The notes: generated from the sequence alone by a model not told the origin. Counted from the first letter of the stretch, positions 13,049 to 24,664 are shown. The stretch: 64,000 bases of DNA from Chaenocephalus aceratus (GCA_023974075.1 CM043797.1:36956666-37020665); one strand, 5' to 3'. Made by a program: numbers and translations.

Positions 13049-13714
13049 TATAATGTGTACATGTTGTTCATGGTTCTTTGTTTTAAGATGTATTATAACA
13101 TTGTTATTGTCCTAGTAATCCAAAATGTGTTTATATGTATCAGAAGTGTGATGGTTTTTTGTATGTAATTGTTAGGGAATACTTAAACTTATTATCCCGT
13201 TAAAACCGCAACTCCCCAAGCCTGCTTGCAAATAAGTCAATGTTTCTCTTTTTCTTCTTTTAGATGGATATTTTCAGTATAAAGGGTTTCACAGGTGTGT
13301 GCGTAATCAACGTGCATTATGAGAGTTAATAGAAAATGTGGATATATTTAGTTCTTTAATGTCAATGCCGTATCTATTGAGGAGAAACAGAATCCCTTAC
13401 AGCGGTGCGGCATTAAGGCTATGACTAATGATGAATGTCCTGTCTGGATGAATTAGAGGCATCAACAGCACCACATACACTCTGCCTGGAAGACTGCCCA
13501 GAGGAGAGTGTGTGTGAGAGGGAGGTGAGGAGAGAAGCTGGGGAGACAGTGAAGATGATGGGAGAAGAAACGGTTTAACATGTGGGTAAAGAATGTTAAA
13601 GTATGTGATGGCCGAGGCCTGAGGACTCCGAAACACTGCAAGAAACCAATTGGGACAAACCACGTGCTTCAATGTCAAAGGGGGATTTGGGTTGTGTCAG
13701 AATCCTAGTTTTCT
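13049..13714. other. No gene seen
   Basis: AT-rich spacer with short ORFs only. Confidence 0.5.
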
Positions 13715-13890
13715 GTACCCATCCATCCATCCATCCATCTTCTCCCGCTTCTCCGTGGTCGGGTCTCGGGGGTAGCAGTTCCAGCAGAGAGCCCCAAACT
13801 TTCTTTTCCCTGGCGACATCAACCAGCTCTGACTGGGGGATCCCAAGGCGCTCCCAGGCCAGCGAAGAGATATTTTTTATTTGCTGGGCC
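13715..13890 (-). mobile_element. Rex3-like (RTE) LINE 3' terminus with (GATG)n tail
   Basis: The minus strand encodes LAWERLGIPQSELVDVAREK then WGSLLELLPPRPD, the conserved C-terminal tail of a teleost RTE-clade LINE. It ends in five GGAT/GATG units at 13719-13738. A (GATG)n tail is characteristic of Rex3. Only the last 50 or so codons remain. Confidence 0.65.
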
Positions 13891-14537
13891 AAGCCACTAT
13901 ATGTTCCATTTGGAGTCATTGTGGCAAGTCAGTTTGTTTGCTGTTCAAGTTGTCATTTTATTCATTCTTTATTTTCTGTTGACCTCTTTATTGGCCTTGT
14001 TTAATAAATGATTGGTTAATAATGTTTTAAATTGTATTTTTGAGTAAATGAAAACCACCGCTTGGTCCCTAACACAGTAACAGTACACAGCAAGAGATGT
14101 TGAAAGATGCATGTGAGAAAATATTTATAATGGCGAGACAGATCGTAAATTCTTGTTGTACAAAATGACGCTATTGGATATTGCTATGGTTTGTGTTGTT
14201 GTTTACAACACGTGATCATCAGTCCGTGAGATTGAAGTGCCTTATGGAAGTAAAATGATGGAAGTCTGCAAGCAATACGTGAAATACGATTTTGACCGTG
14301 CAGTTATTTATTGCAATGTTATTACAAAAACATCAAGTTAGTAGTGGACCCATTGAGATGCAACGTCTCAACAAGCCTTTCTTTAAGATGTAGCCTCCTC
14401 CTGTGAGTACATTGGGTCTTTACACATTTTAGATAACACGATGCAGAACGAAGATATTCTGCATCCAAAGTGTAACTTGGTACATTTGATAAACGGCCAC
14501 TATAAGAACAGAGGGCGTCTTGTCTCTCTTTCAGAAT
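13891..14537. other. No gene seen
   Basis: Spacer between the Rex3-like tail and the 801-bp TTAA element. Confidence 0.5.
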
Positions 14538-14541
14538 TTAA

Positions 14542-15342
14542 AGGTCACATGTCATGCTTTTCTGGTTGTTACCCGTCCTCTTGTGTGTTAGGAAGGTTTT
14601 TATGCATGTAAGCGGTGTGCAGAGTCAAAACCCTCAAAGTACACCCTGTAGCGAGTAAAACTCTAACACAGAAAATACCTCCACAAAATGCCTCGTTGGT
14701 GAAACGTCATCATCTATTTGATTCTTCCGGGTACGCATGATGTCATGTCGTACCCGGAACGAAATGGACCAATCCGTGGAGCCGTTACGTTACGTCCGCG
14801 GAGCCGTTACGTTAAGCCCCCGCTGATTGGTCCAAATTGACCAATCCACGACTTCCTCACACACTCAGTGCAGCAGGCAGCTCTGCTGATCCCTCCTCCC
14901 TGGCTGCAGGCTGATAACAGACAGTTGGGATCGCGGCGAAATTCTCTCTGCAGACCCATTCTCACAGCGTTCATCAACCTTTTTCTTACTCAATATCAAG
15001 CCACACTTATTGTGTTTACTTCGGCTGTGACTTTGTGTGTGCTCAGGGTGAGTTTGGCTGTGTTTCGCTGTGTATCGCTAAACAAGGAAATCACACCTCC
15101 ACGGAGCTCAGCGCGATTCACAACGTCCCGACTGGTCCCGACCAATCGGAGCACACTGGGCTCACAGGGAGGGGGGGGCAAGAGCTGCAACGAGCCGTTT
15201 AGTGGAGAGAGTGAATACACAGACTTTACAGAGATGCTGTGAGAAACCAATGTGAGTTTGGAACATTGCACAGTATAAATCTATTCTAGTAGACCTCAAC
15301 AATGGAATTATGATCAGTGGAAATGGCCATGACGTGGGACCT
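14542..15342. mobile_element. TTAA-flanked non-autonomous element, 801 bp
   Basis: TTAA occurs exactly at both ends (14538-14541 and 15343-15346). The termini are inverted: AGGTCACATGTCATGC on the left and, read in reverse complement, AGGTCCCACGTCATGG on the right. TTAA duplication is typical of piggyBac-like and Kolobok elements. The interior holds an inverted pair near 14710-14770 (TTCCGGGTACG / CGTACCCGGAA) and CCAAT boxes. No transposase is encoded. Confidence 0.85.
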
Positions 15343-15346
15343 TTAA

Positions 15347-15974
15347 ATTACTATCAAGTTACTTTGATTAAATGTGGTCTTTCATTTGAACACATTTAAA
15401 AAACCCATTTTCCTATGTTTCACTATGCCTCATAATTCAGTATGAATCAACTTTCAGGCTTTCTTGTTAAAACACTCACTACCAGAAAATGGTAGAAACA
15501 ACTAATTTGAGATACTTTGTTAATCGTTGTGCAATTGCACATTTTTAATGGGCCAGTAAAGTGATACTCCAAGCACACACCTGCTTTTGGTGGGAATCCA
15601 AGTGACGTTGAAGGATGTGAAAAACAAAAACAGAACAGAGGGTGATTTAGTAATGCACTGGTTTTGAGATTAAACAAAATACATAAAAGCAAGCAAACAT
15701 GTCACACTATTAAGAGAGCCAATTATATCTACATGACTACAGCTAAAATCTCATCCAAAAAAAAATAATTGATCATGCTGAAAATACAGAGAGAGACAGA
15801 AATAGTAATCAGTGTTTTCTAAATATTTACCAACCAAAATAAGTAGCTTTATGAAAATAGAACTAGACATTTGTAAGACTTCAAGAGTGTTCTTTATTAT
15901 ACAGTTTACTTCAACAAACTATGATGGAGTTGGAAGCAGATATAAGTGTTTTTAATTGTATTTGTGAAAACACT
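15347..15974. other. No gene seen
   Basis: AT-rich spacer. Confidence 0.5.
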
Positions 15975-16219
15975 CCCCCCCCGCCTGAAACGTTTCCATT
16001 GGACTCCTTTGTTTATTCTGTAAGATATTGACATCACAATGTTACACGCATACTTCTATTGGCTAGCGCTCCAACACATTGTACTGATAGATTAAGGGGC
16101 GGGGCATCTCTAAGCGGTCGACCAATCAGAGCAGACTGGGCTCTGGTTTCAGACAGAGGGTGAAAAGAGGTGCTGCAGCACAGGCAGTGTGAGAGAAATA
16201 AAGACCTTTTGAACATTAA
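15975..16219 (-). mobile_element. Miniature TTAA-type element, family A, copy 3 (left part)
   Basis: It shares CCATTGGACTCCTTTGTTTA, GGCTAGCGCTCCAACACATT, GACCAATCAGAGCAGACTGG and AGGTGCTGCAGCACAGGCAG with copies 2 and 4. The outer left terminus is missing. The copy is broken at TTAA (16216-16219) by another element and resumes at 16959. Confidence 0.8.
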
Positions 16220-16958
16220 GGCGAGACACTACAGGTGAACAGGGTAATTTTTTTAACTTAAAGATATCAGATAGAAAGTTCTCCAGTTAATTACGTACAT
16301 TAAGATAATTGTTTTTTGTATTACAAGTTTTATGAAATAGCATGTTTAAATATGCAAATGAGCCATCATCTCATTAAATATGAGTAATATGAATTTACCA
16401 AAGTGGAGATGTCTCACTCAGAATAGGAGAAACAACGACCTTTAAAGACTGCAGTGAGGCGCTAGCTAAACCCTCCTGTTGGATGACAGCTTGCGCCTCG
16501 ACGCACTCCGTGAAGGTATTTCATGTTCGGGGTCATTTGTTTTTTGTCTAACCTTGCTTCGTGCAAATGACAATTATTGTCGCCTTCTCTGTGAACGTTT
16601 GAACGTCGCTGTTCTTTTGCCATTTTGAGATTTCAATTTCCAGCGGAATCAGCGTTGTCAGAAATTGACACCAGCCAAAGAGATTTCGTTTTTTGGTTTA
16701 AGACCCCTTTGTGTGTGCGGAGCTTTCCAACGATACCTGTGATTGGTGCAATCAGCGGTCGCTGATTGCACCAATCACTTTATGTTACGTTAGAATGCTA
16801 ACTTTTTAGTGAATTTAGAAGAAATCTACAGACGCAAATAGACAAACTATAGTCAAATAAACACCTAAATGTGTATTTTGTACGTTTTCCTTCCAAAAGC
16901 CTGAAAGAAAACATCTCAAAATTGACCAGTGCTTGAGAAACGATGTTTTTGCCTCGCC
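16220..16958. mobile_element. TTAA element nested in family A copy 3 (739 bp)
   Basis: The element starts GGCGAGACACTAC and ends TTTTTGCCTCGCC, giving short terminal inverted repeats (GGCGAGxCA). TTAA lies directly on both sides (16216-16219 and 16959-16962). The undisturbed sister copy at 38607 reads GAACATTAAAGCATGGA at this place, so the insertion duplicated exactly TTAA. It contains a perfect 18-bp hairpin at 16740-16777. No ORF. Confidence 0.9.
16740..16777. repeat. Perfect inverted repeat, 18-bp arms, 2-bp loop
   Basis: TGATTGGTGCAATCAGCG is followed after GT by its exact reverse complement. It can form a cruciform or hairpin and contains two opposed CCAAT boxes. Confidence 0.95.
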
Positions 16959-17005
16959 TTAAAGCATGGAAACATGGAAAATTAGCAGAATAGAGTCCAT
17001 TTAAC
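16959..17005 (-). mobile_element. Family A, copy 3 (right part)
   Basis: TTAAAGCATGGAAACATGG continues the family A sequence (compare 38610-38628) after the nested element. The homology fades within about 45 bp. Confidence 0.7.
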
Positions 17006-17500
17006 ATTTTACACAATTAAAGTGTCGCCATAGATTATTAAAAAAAATCCATGTTCGTATATATACATCGGGAATTCGAGACGGATGTTTTGATTAAAAT
17101 TCATAGCTTGATGTGTTTGATATGTTGAGTGACTGTACCTGCCTTCCTTCAGCCTGCAGTCCGTGCCCATTCTGTCAGATCCATGTTTCATAAACGTAAC
17201 ATTAGAAACACCCCAGGGCCAGACTGATCACTGGTAAATATATTATTAATTATATCTTGTTTAATGTGTAAAACATGTTGTTTTCTTGTATTTGCCATCT
17301 GTAAACCACATTTCTCATCGAGGGACATAACAGATAAAAGTTGTATGATGTGTGTGTAAAAGTAATGTTGTATTATACATTGCAATGTGTGTGGTGAAAG
17401 TGTTTTGGTGTATGGAAGCTCAATCGACATCACTCTAGGATGTTGATTTTACATAGTTGTTTTAATTAAAAAAGAAGTAGAACGTCCTCTTTTTAATAGT
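17006..17500. other. No gene seen
   Basis: AT-rich spacer with short minus-strand ORFs lacking any recognised domain. Confidence 0.5.
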
Positions 17501-17505
17501 TAGAC

Positions 17506-17738
17506 ATTTGGCGGTGGTGGCGAAGTCGATAGGGACTTGGCTTGGCAACTGGAAGGTCACCAGTTCAAGTCCCGGCAAGACCAAGTGCCACCGAGGTGTC
17601 CCTGAGCAAGGCACCGTTCCCCACACTGCTCCCCGGGCGCCGTTCAAAATGGCAGCACACTGCTCCTAATACTAGGATGGGTCAAATGCAGAGAAACAAT
17701 TTCCCCACGGGGATTAATAAAAGTCCATCCATCTATAA
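17506..17738 (+). mobile_element. tRNA-derived SINE
   Basis: The head has an A-box-like TGGTGGCGAAGTCGATAGGG near 17516 and a B-box-like CAGTTCAAGTCCC near 17561. The body contains CCGAGGTGTCCCTGAGCAAG then GGCACCGTTCCCCACACTGC, and it ends with GGGTCAAATGCAGAGAAAC and CACGGGGATTAATAAAAG, an L2/CR1-like tail. A short CCAT run follows. It belongs to a different family from the dimer at 2.1-2.4 kb. Confidence 0.75.
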
Positions 17739-17775
17739 ATGTAGAAAATGCTCCAGGATGCACGTGCAACTCAGG

Positions 17776-17800
17776 GTGTGTGTGTGTGTGTGTGTGTGTA
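17776..17800. repeat. (TG)n microsatellite
   Basis: Short TG tract. Confidence 0.9.
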
Positions 17801-17971
17801 CATGGCTTCAAGTTTACCACTAACAATCACTCATATAAAGCTGCTTGCTGTTGGGAAACCGTTGAGTTTCAAAGGCTATAAACGCTCTTTCTTTAAGTGT
17901 TTATGCTTCTGTGAGGTAACAAAGCAGATATATGACAGAAACAAGGCCCTGAGACAGCCTTTCATCAATAG

Positions 17972-17990
17972 GATGTGTGTGTGGTGTGTG

Positions 17991-18048
<58 letters not shown>
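17972..18048. repeat. (TG)n microsatellite
   Basis: TG tract with TGGTG and TTG interruptions near its start. Confidence 0.95.
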
Positions 18049-18050
<2 letters not shown>

Positions 18051-18123
18051 TGCTCAGCAGTTGTTGAATCAGCGAAATGTTTGATCCGAGGAAACTCTCT
18101 CTTCAGACTCAATCATTGATGAG

Positions 18124-18187
18124 GTACACACACACACACACACACACACCACACACACACCACACACACACACGCACACACACACAG
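18124..18187. repeat. (CA)n microsatellite
   Basis: CA tract with CC and GC interruptions, 76 bp from the (TG)n tract, again an inverted arrangement. Confidence 0.95.
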
Positions 18188-18297
18188 AGAGACACACAGG
18201 GCCACGTGTTGCCAAATTGCACCCTGCTTTTCTGCCTGTCAATCAAAATGTAACAACATCTTTTATAGCGCAATCTGACAAGATGCCTTACACACAG

Positions 18298-18298
<1 letters not shown>

Positions 18299-18350
<52 letters not shown>

Positions 18351-18360
18351 ACACACACAC
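18299..18360. repeat. (CA)n microsatellite
   Basis: CA tract with one CC interruption. Confidence 0.95.
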
Positions 18361-21054
18361 GTCTAACTTCACTCTCATGAAAGCCTCTTACAGTATAAAA
18401 TAAAAGGTCAGGGCTATTCGTTCAGCAGACAGCCCTCTTGTTTTTAACAGGACCTTGTTAGCCTCCTGCCTCCGGCCTCACCTCACAGCGAGCGTTTCTC
18501 TGTAAGCGGTCCACTGCTGCTCTCTTTCTCCCGCCCAGTCAGCAGGACACAGAACAACACAGAAAGTAGGCAGAGAACACTTTAAATTGGACTTGATACA
18601 ATGTACTTTGTATAAATGTAAATAGCAGATCAATCCTATTTTGTAGGTTGTGTCCCCCATTTACTGGGCGATATTTTACGACAAACTATTTTTTTTAAGC
18701 ATTCCTAGTGTGTAGAGCCTTTTCATTTGTCTTTTTTAAGTTTGATTGTCTGATAAATAAAGTTATTTTTATTAAGTGATCGATTTGTTGCTTGTCTTTG
18801 GATTTTAAATGTGGGAAAGTTCTGGTTCCCTTAAGATTTGAAGGTTTATTGTCATAACATAAACACTACGGTTTAAGTATTGCAATGTATGAACAACGTA
18901 GATCGCAGGTTTATATTATATATGTATTTAAACAAGGACCATGTGTGGGAATCTGACGTCATTGTCACCTGACGGTGTCACCTGATGCGGTCACATGACC
19001 GGTGACCAGGTAAACAGGAAGCCATACAAAGTGTGCCGTCAGTTCAAAAAAAGTCTCTCTTGGCTGCCTGTCACTGGTCTTCTCACAAAGGGCGAGTGCA
19101 AGACGAGAGTTTACCATTGACGGAGGGAAACTCTCCCGACAGGCACAAGACCGGAGCTTAATGTACACAACCGGCCCAGCTACCCGGGATATTAAGCGAC
19201 CATTTCCCCGGCAGGATTAAACTGAGTTGGAAATCTACTCTGTGGAAGACCAGGCCAGCCACTGTCCTATAGTGTTTCTTGTGTATTTTTTTCATGTGCA
19301 GTGTATGGCAGTATAATCATTTTATTATTGTGTCGTAGGTTGCGCTCCTCTGCGGCGTAGGCCTGGGCCCGGGTGGAACGCTGCCTGCCTTCAGTGTAGG
19401 GACTGCACGGTGTGACACTTTCTTTTCTGTATGCTAAATATCTCACTGTTATTATTTCATAGAGATTGTGGTTTAAATATTGCATGCTTATGTTGTTTTG
19501 GTGTGTGGCTTTTCTTGTTGTTGTCCCTCACGATTAGCAGGCACTGCAACCCAGCGGACCGGGCCTGCCCAACTGAGGAGGGTAACTTATATGTATTGAA
19601 TTATATTTGCCATTTTTATACTTTACATGAATCCCTATTTTAAACGGTTTCCAAACACTTGTTAAATAAAGCTGTATTATGTTTTTGGAATTCATGCCTC
19701 TGTCATAATTGAACCGATTAAGGGAAGCTTTAAAATCGATCCACGACTTACATTTAGGGTCTACGTTGTCAGTGACTATAGCTTTACATGTGGCAACCTC
19801 AGTCACGGTTACCACACATGCATAGAAATACATTAATCTCAGAAGAGAGAAGATATGAATTATGCCAGATTATAGCTAACAGCTCATTTCCATCTGCAGT
19901 CCTCAAGCAGGTACATAACAATCAACAAACACTAAAAACATTGCATAATCTCTATCACACAAACAATTATAAAATAAGTACAGGTCAATACAATAATACA
20001 TAGTAAAAATATAAATTAAAATACAGTACAAATAAAAAGTTCCTCAACAGTTGGAGAGGAGCAAGCGACACGGCGCAATCTTAGTTTAAGCTTTAAGGCA
20101 TGTCTCAACTTTTCAGCATTAAGTTAAAAGCAAATAAAATATATATTAGACTGAAATCATTAACTGAAAAATTACTTCTTCTCCGATCCTTAAAGCCAAG
20201 TTTATTCTTTGCTCATTAAGTGTAGAAATATATATTCTAATATTGGTATCACAGGTAATACGAGCATTCAACAATCAGATGTTGTCTAGCAGCAGTCAGT
20301 ATCTATGTCTGTCTGCATTTCATATGTTATTAGTTTTACAATCTTTTCCAAAAATAACATGTTTAAGGTTCATTATATTTCCTAATTGCTATATATTTAT
20401 ACACGCTATTAAACTTTTTTTGTATACAGGCACATGTACTATAAAACCCAACTACAATGCACTATAACTATAAAAGGGGTTTCTTCAGCAGACACCCGCG
20501 GACACACTTCTACCTAATGAGACAAGCCACATTGTCCGTACTGCAGCATTAGTGGGGACATATTGAGGTTGTGTTCAAAATCTTGTAACTGTACAAATGA
20601 TAAAACTCCTCGCAAGAGAATTAGAAAAAGTACAAGTTAAAGTGAAAACGCAGCCAATTGTCACAAACCAATTTACAAAGTTTAACACGGCTTCGCGAGC
20701 GGCGGGTGGGATGAATTGCATTTTCTTTTTAATGAGTTTAAAACAGCAATACATTAGGTGTGTGCATGACTATGTTCATTTGATTAAAAAAAACTATTTC
20801 TTAAATGTCTTCAGAAAATATAAAGAGAGTGGCAATTTGTGAGCTAATAAGAAGATGGAAGGAACTTGTTAGCAATTAGAAGTGTACAAAAACGTATGTC
20901 AGCATGAAGCATTGCCTAATTAAAGATGTTCATTCCACTGGAGACAACCAGCATTTATGAAATGTTACACCTGTTCTGACAATGTGATTGCTACACATAA
21001 AACTCCAAACAAATCACCCATTAATTCTCCATAACTATTAAAAAGAATAAAGGG
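18361..21054. other. No gene identified (2.7 kb)
   Basis: The part at about 18942-19715 is GC-richer, starts TGTGTGGGAATC and has AATAAAG near 19663, so it could be an old LTR or a retroposed 3' end. I found no duplicated target site. 19.7-21.0 kb is AT-rich without a recognisable domain. Confidence 0.4.
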
Positions 21055-21189
21055 TGATCAGCAATGAAGATTACACTGAAGCAGTCAGGATGAAAAGGAA
21101 AGAGCTACTCCCTAAATTGTGGGAAGTGCGGGAGAGGGAAGAGATTGCCTTCCTGAGGCATGACAAGCTGATAATGCGCACCCCACAGC
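21055..21189 (+). pseudogene. LINE ORF1 protein, C-terminal fragment
   Basis: The open frame reads EAVRMKRKELLPKLWEVRER followed by FLRHDKLIM, the basic C-terminal block typical of LINE ORF1 RNA-binding proteins. These proteins coat the element RNA and act as nucleic-acid chaperones. The frame is cut at 21190 by the hAT miniature element. After it, at 21340, the sequence runs on to the start of ORF2. The N-terminal part is not recognisable upstream. Confidence 0.65.
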
Positions 21190-21339
21190 CAGGGGCGCCA
21201 CTAGGGATTTTGGGGCCCATGAAAATATCACATTGGTTACTTAAACATGTTTTTCTTAATGTTATAAAATAGTTTGGGCCCCTGTCAGTCACGGGCCCTT
21301 AGAATCGTCCTAACTTTTCACACCCTTACGGCGCCCCTG
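21190..21339. mobile_element. hAT miniature element (150 bp) with 8-bp target duplication
   Basis: The ends are CAGGGGCGCC and GGCGCCCCTG, a perfect 10-bp inverted pair. The 8 bp CCCACAGC stands on both sides (21182-21189 and 21340-21347), the duplication length of hAT transposases. It has no coding capacity and sits between ORF1 and ORF2 of the LINE, so it is younger than that LINE. Confidence 0.95.
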
Positions 21340-21439
21340 CCCACAGCACTCCAGAACCTAATTGTATCACTGGACTTTTACGGTATATCAGATATGAACT
21401 AATTATGAACACACGACAATAATGTCACATTCTGTTAAT

Positions 21440-22330
21440 CTGCCAAAGAAGGGAATGTTACTTGCTCACTTCAATGTGTGTAGTTTGAGGAATAAGGTGC
21501 ATGAACTCAAATAATACACATACTGGCTATCTCAGAGTCACACCTGGACTCATCTGTTGATGATTCAGAGGCTGCAATGCATGGTTACAATCTGTTCAGA
21601 AAGGATGGAGATAAGAATGGTGGCGGAGTTTTGATCTATGTACAAAATCATATTCCAGCTAAAGTACGATACGACCTAACGACAAATGAAATAGAAGCTT
21701 TATGGTTACAAATACAATTGCCAAATTTAAAACCCATATTCATTGGATGCTGTTATAGGCCACCGAGTGCCAATTCAAACTATCTAGATGGTATTTGTGA
21801 AATGGTAGATAATACAGCTGAGTGTAATAGCGAAATGTATTTCATGGGAGACCTGAATATCAATGCCTTCAGTGAGAAATGCCCCATGTGGAACAAGATT
21901 GCATTCGCTGCCAAAATGTGTCATATGACTCAGGTAATAACATCACCAACCAGAAGGGCTACAGATAAACATGGGGCTATTATAACGACCTGCATTGACC
22001 ACATCTACTAACAGGCCAGAGCACTGCACTAAAGTGTTGTCACTCACAGTTGGCTTTCGTGATCATAATCTAGTTGCTATAAGCAAGACCAACATACCTA
22101 AGGCTGGCTCCAAGATAAATGATAGAAGGTCTTATAAGGGGTTTAATCAGGAACAATGTGTAGAGGAGGTAAAGAACGTGCAATGGTTTGATGTTTGCCG
22201 TGAGGAAACCCCAGAACAAGCACTGGGAGTATTTATGAAGTCTTTCATGGGGATTGCCGATCAGCATGTTCCTATGAGGTCTGCCCGGTCAAAGTGTGCA
22301 CCTCGGTTGAATGACGAGATGAGAAGTTAA
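21440..22330 (+). pseudogene. LINE ORF2, endonuclease and linker
   Basis: The N-terminus LLAHFNVCSLRNKVHEL is the first endonuclease motif. A stop follows in that frame, and another frame continues with SESHLDSSVDDSE and, from 21577, NGGGVLIYVQNHI, FIGCCYRPPSANSNY and the GDLNIN metal-site motif. The endonuclease nicks target DNA to prime reverse transcription. A frameshift near 22005 moves the reading into 21995-22330 (FRDHNLVAISKT is the terminal DHxxV motif). Two frameshifts and stops make it non-functional. Confidence 0.8.
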
Positions 22331-22638
22331 TGGTCCAACGAGATGATGCTAAAAAACGGACAGAACAGGTTCTCTATGTGACAAGCAACATTACTGTAAA
22401 CTAAGAAATGTGGGTAACCAATTGAATACATGTAGAAAGAGGGAATACTACAAGCAGGAAATCAGTGATTCTACGAATGATGGAAAGAAATGATGGAAAA
22501 TATTGAATAACATAATGGGGAGGAACTCAAACATGCATCCTTCTTTATAGAAACCGAGGGTAAATTCATTACCAAGCCAGCAGATATTGCAAATCATTGT
22601 AATGATTATTTTACAAATAAAGTAAGCTGAGGAATGCC

Positions 22639-24195
22639 GTGGGTGCAGTCGAGGACACAGTGTCACATCACATCCTTAAAGGTCGTATCATGAGGGAAAA
22701 GCAGTGCATGTTTGAATTCCACAATGTTACAGAAGAATATGTTGAAAATATGCTTTTACATCTGTCCGATGATACATCTCCTGGGATTGACAACTTGGAT
22801 GGTAAACTGCTCAAAATGACGGCCAAACACATATCCAAGCCATTGAGTCACATTTTTAATAAAAGTTGAGAGCACGCGTGTGCCCCGAGATCTGGAAGGA
22901 AGCCAAGGTCATCCCATTACCCAAGGATAAACGAAAAACCTTTGCTGGTTCCAATAGTCGACCTATAAGTCTCCTCCCAGTGTTAAGTCAATTAATAGAA
23001 AAAATAGTATTCACCCAAATTCAATACTACTTTTCAAGTAACAATCTGACAACGAACTACCACATGCCTATAGAGATGGTCACTCTACAAGTACAGCACT
23101 TGCACACATGACCGACGACTGGTTAAAGAGCATGGATGATAGGAGGCTTGTAGGAGCTGTGATGTTAGACTTTAGCACAGCTTTCGATGTAATCGATCAT
23201 AGTCTGCTGCTGAACAAACTCAAATGCTATGGCTTTGGTTCTGTTGCTATGGCTTTGGTTCTGTTGCTATGGCTTTGGTTCTGTTGCTATGTGTTGGATG
23301 GAGAGCCACCTGAGTAGGAGAAGGCAGCGAGTGTTTTTCAATGGGAGCTTTTCTGAAAGTAAGGTGTTGCAGTGTGGGGTCCCACAGGGGAGTTCGCTTA
23401 GGCCTTTGTTGTATTCTATATTCACAAATGACCTTCCTTACGTATTAAATAAGTCCAGTGTAATAATGTATGCTGATGATTCCACAATGTACAGTACAGC
23501 ATCAACATGCAGTGAGTTAAACTATCTACTTCAAATAGAGATTAAAGCCATAGCAGACTGGGTCAACAATAACAAACTGGTACTCAACATTGCAAAAACA
23601 AAGCAATGGTGTTCGGATCCAGACATATGTTAAGCAGCAATCCTCATTAAGCCTGACGCCGGCTGGTCAGCCAGTGGAACAGGTAAACGAGACTAAGTTG
23701 CTTGGCATTGTTCTTGATTCTGGTTAACGGTGGACAAAGCAAATTGACAGTATCGTAACTCAAATGGGAAGGAGCATAGCTGTGGCGAGAAAATGTACAA
23801 AGTATGTAACACCAACCACTTTGAAACAAGTCATTCAGTCTCTGGTTTTGTCACATCTTGAGTACTGTCCGGTCATATGGTCGTCAGCAGCAACAACACA
23901 TTTACAGAAATTACAAATAGCTCAAAACAAGGCTGCCAGACTAGCTCTCCACTGTTCGAAGCACACTCATATTGGAGTTATGCATAGAAGCCTATCATGG
24001 CTTCCAGTTGAGAAACGTCTGCAATCTCGTGTTATCACTTTTCTAAAAAAAATCCAATTTAGCAAAAAAACACTATTTTATGATCAAATAGTTTACACAA
24101 GAGACGAGCATGACCATAAGACTAGACAAGCTACATCAGGCCATCTGCGGGCACCTAAACCCAGGACACATCTTCTGAGTCTTATAGAGCTATAA
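22639..24195 (+). pseudogene. LINE ORF2, reverse transcriptase and C-terminal domain
   Basis: Motifs in order: DDTSPGIDNLDGKLLK (finger), ICPEIW-type KEAKVIPLPKD, SRPISLLPVLSQLIEKIV, MLDFSTAFDVIDHSLL (motif A), CGVPQGSSLRPLLYSIF (motif B), VIMYADDST (catalytic YADD, near 23470), NNNKLVLNIAKTK, then a C-terminal region with SHLEYCPVIWSSA and LQIAQNKAARLAL. Reading is broken near 22868 (stop), 23111, around 23228-23290 (20-bp triplication), 23633 and 23727. The catalytic residues are intact but the gene cannot make one protein. Confidence 0.85.
23228..23290. repeat. 20-bp tandem triplication inside the reverse transcriptase
   Basis: ATGGCTTTGGTTCTGTTGCT occurs three times in a row. The extra 40 bp shift the reading frame; with one copy the frames on either side would be continuous. 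Confidence 0.95.
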
Positions 24196-24504
24196 AGGAA
24201 TGGAACTCATTACCAAACTACCTTCTGACATAGAGTCCAGAGCCTCTTTCAAGAAGAGATTGAAGGGCCATCTGCTAATGACCATGTACCTTGTGAGCTG
24301 TTAACCCTAATTTATTTAATTACATTTGTTGACGATATTGGTGATGTTTTTAATGTTGTTAATGATGTCAGGACTTATGTCCTAAATGTTTCTGTATTAT
24401 TGTTGTATTGTTTTAAGTGTCGGACCCCAGGAAGAGTAGCTTTTGTCGAGAGCAAAAGCTAATGGGGATCCTTAATAAACATAAACATAAGCATCTAGAG
24501 TATG

Positions 24505-24664
<160 letters not shown>

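Larger units (their letters stand above)
21055..24487 (+). mobile_element. Long LINE (CR1/L2/Rex1 group), degenerate copy
   Basis: In order: ORF1 C-terminal remnant (21055-21189), an inserted hAT miniature element, apurinic endonuclease (about 21440-22010), linker, reverse transcriptase (about 22640-23630) and C-terminal domain (about 23700-24240). The 3' UTR follows, with a hairpin (GCTTTTG / CAAAAGC) at 24440-24462 and a tail CCTTAATAAACATAAACATAA. The coding region has several frameshifts and stops. The order of domains and the 3' hairpin place it in the jockey-like group. Confidence 0.85.

Noticed and set aside
13596..14004. Opposed ORFs of 107 and 110 residues
   Set aside because: The minus frame is a Rex3-like C-terminal tail with its (GATG)n tail; the plus frame is its shadow.
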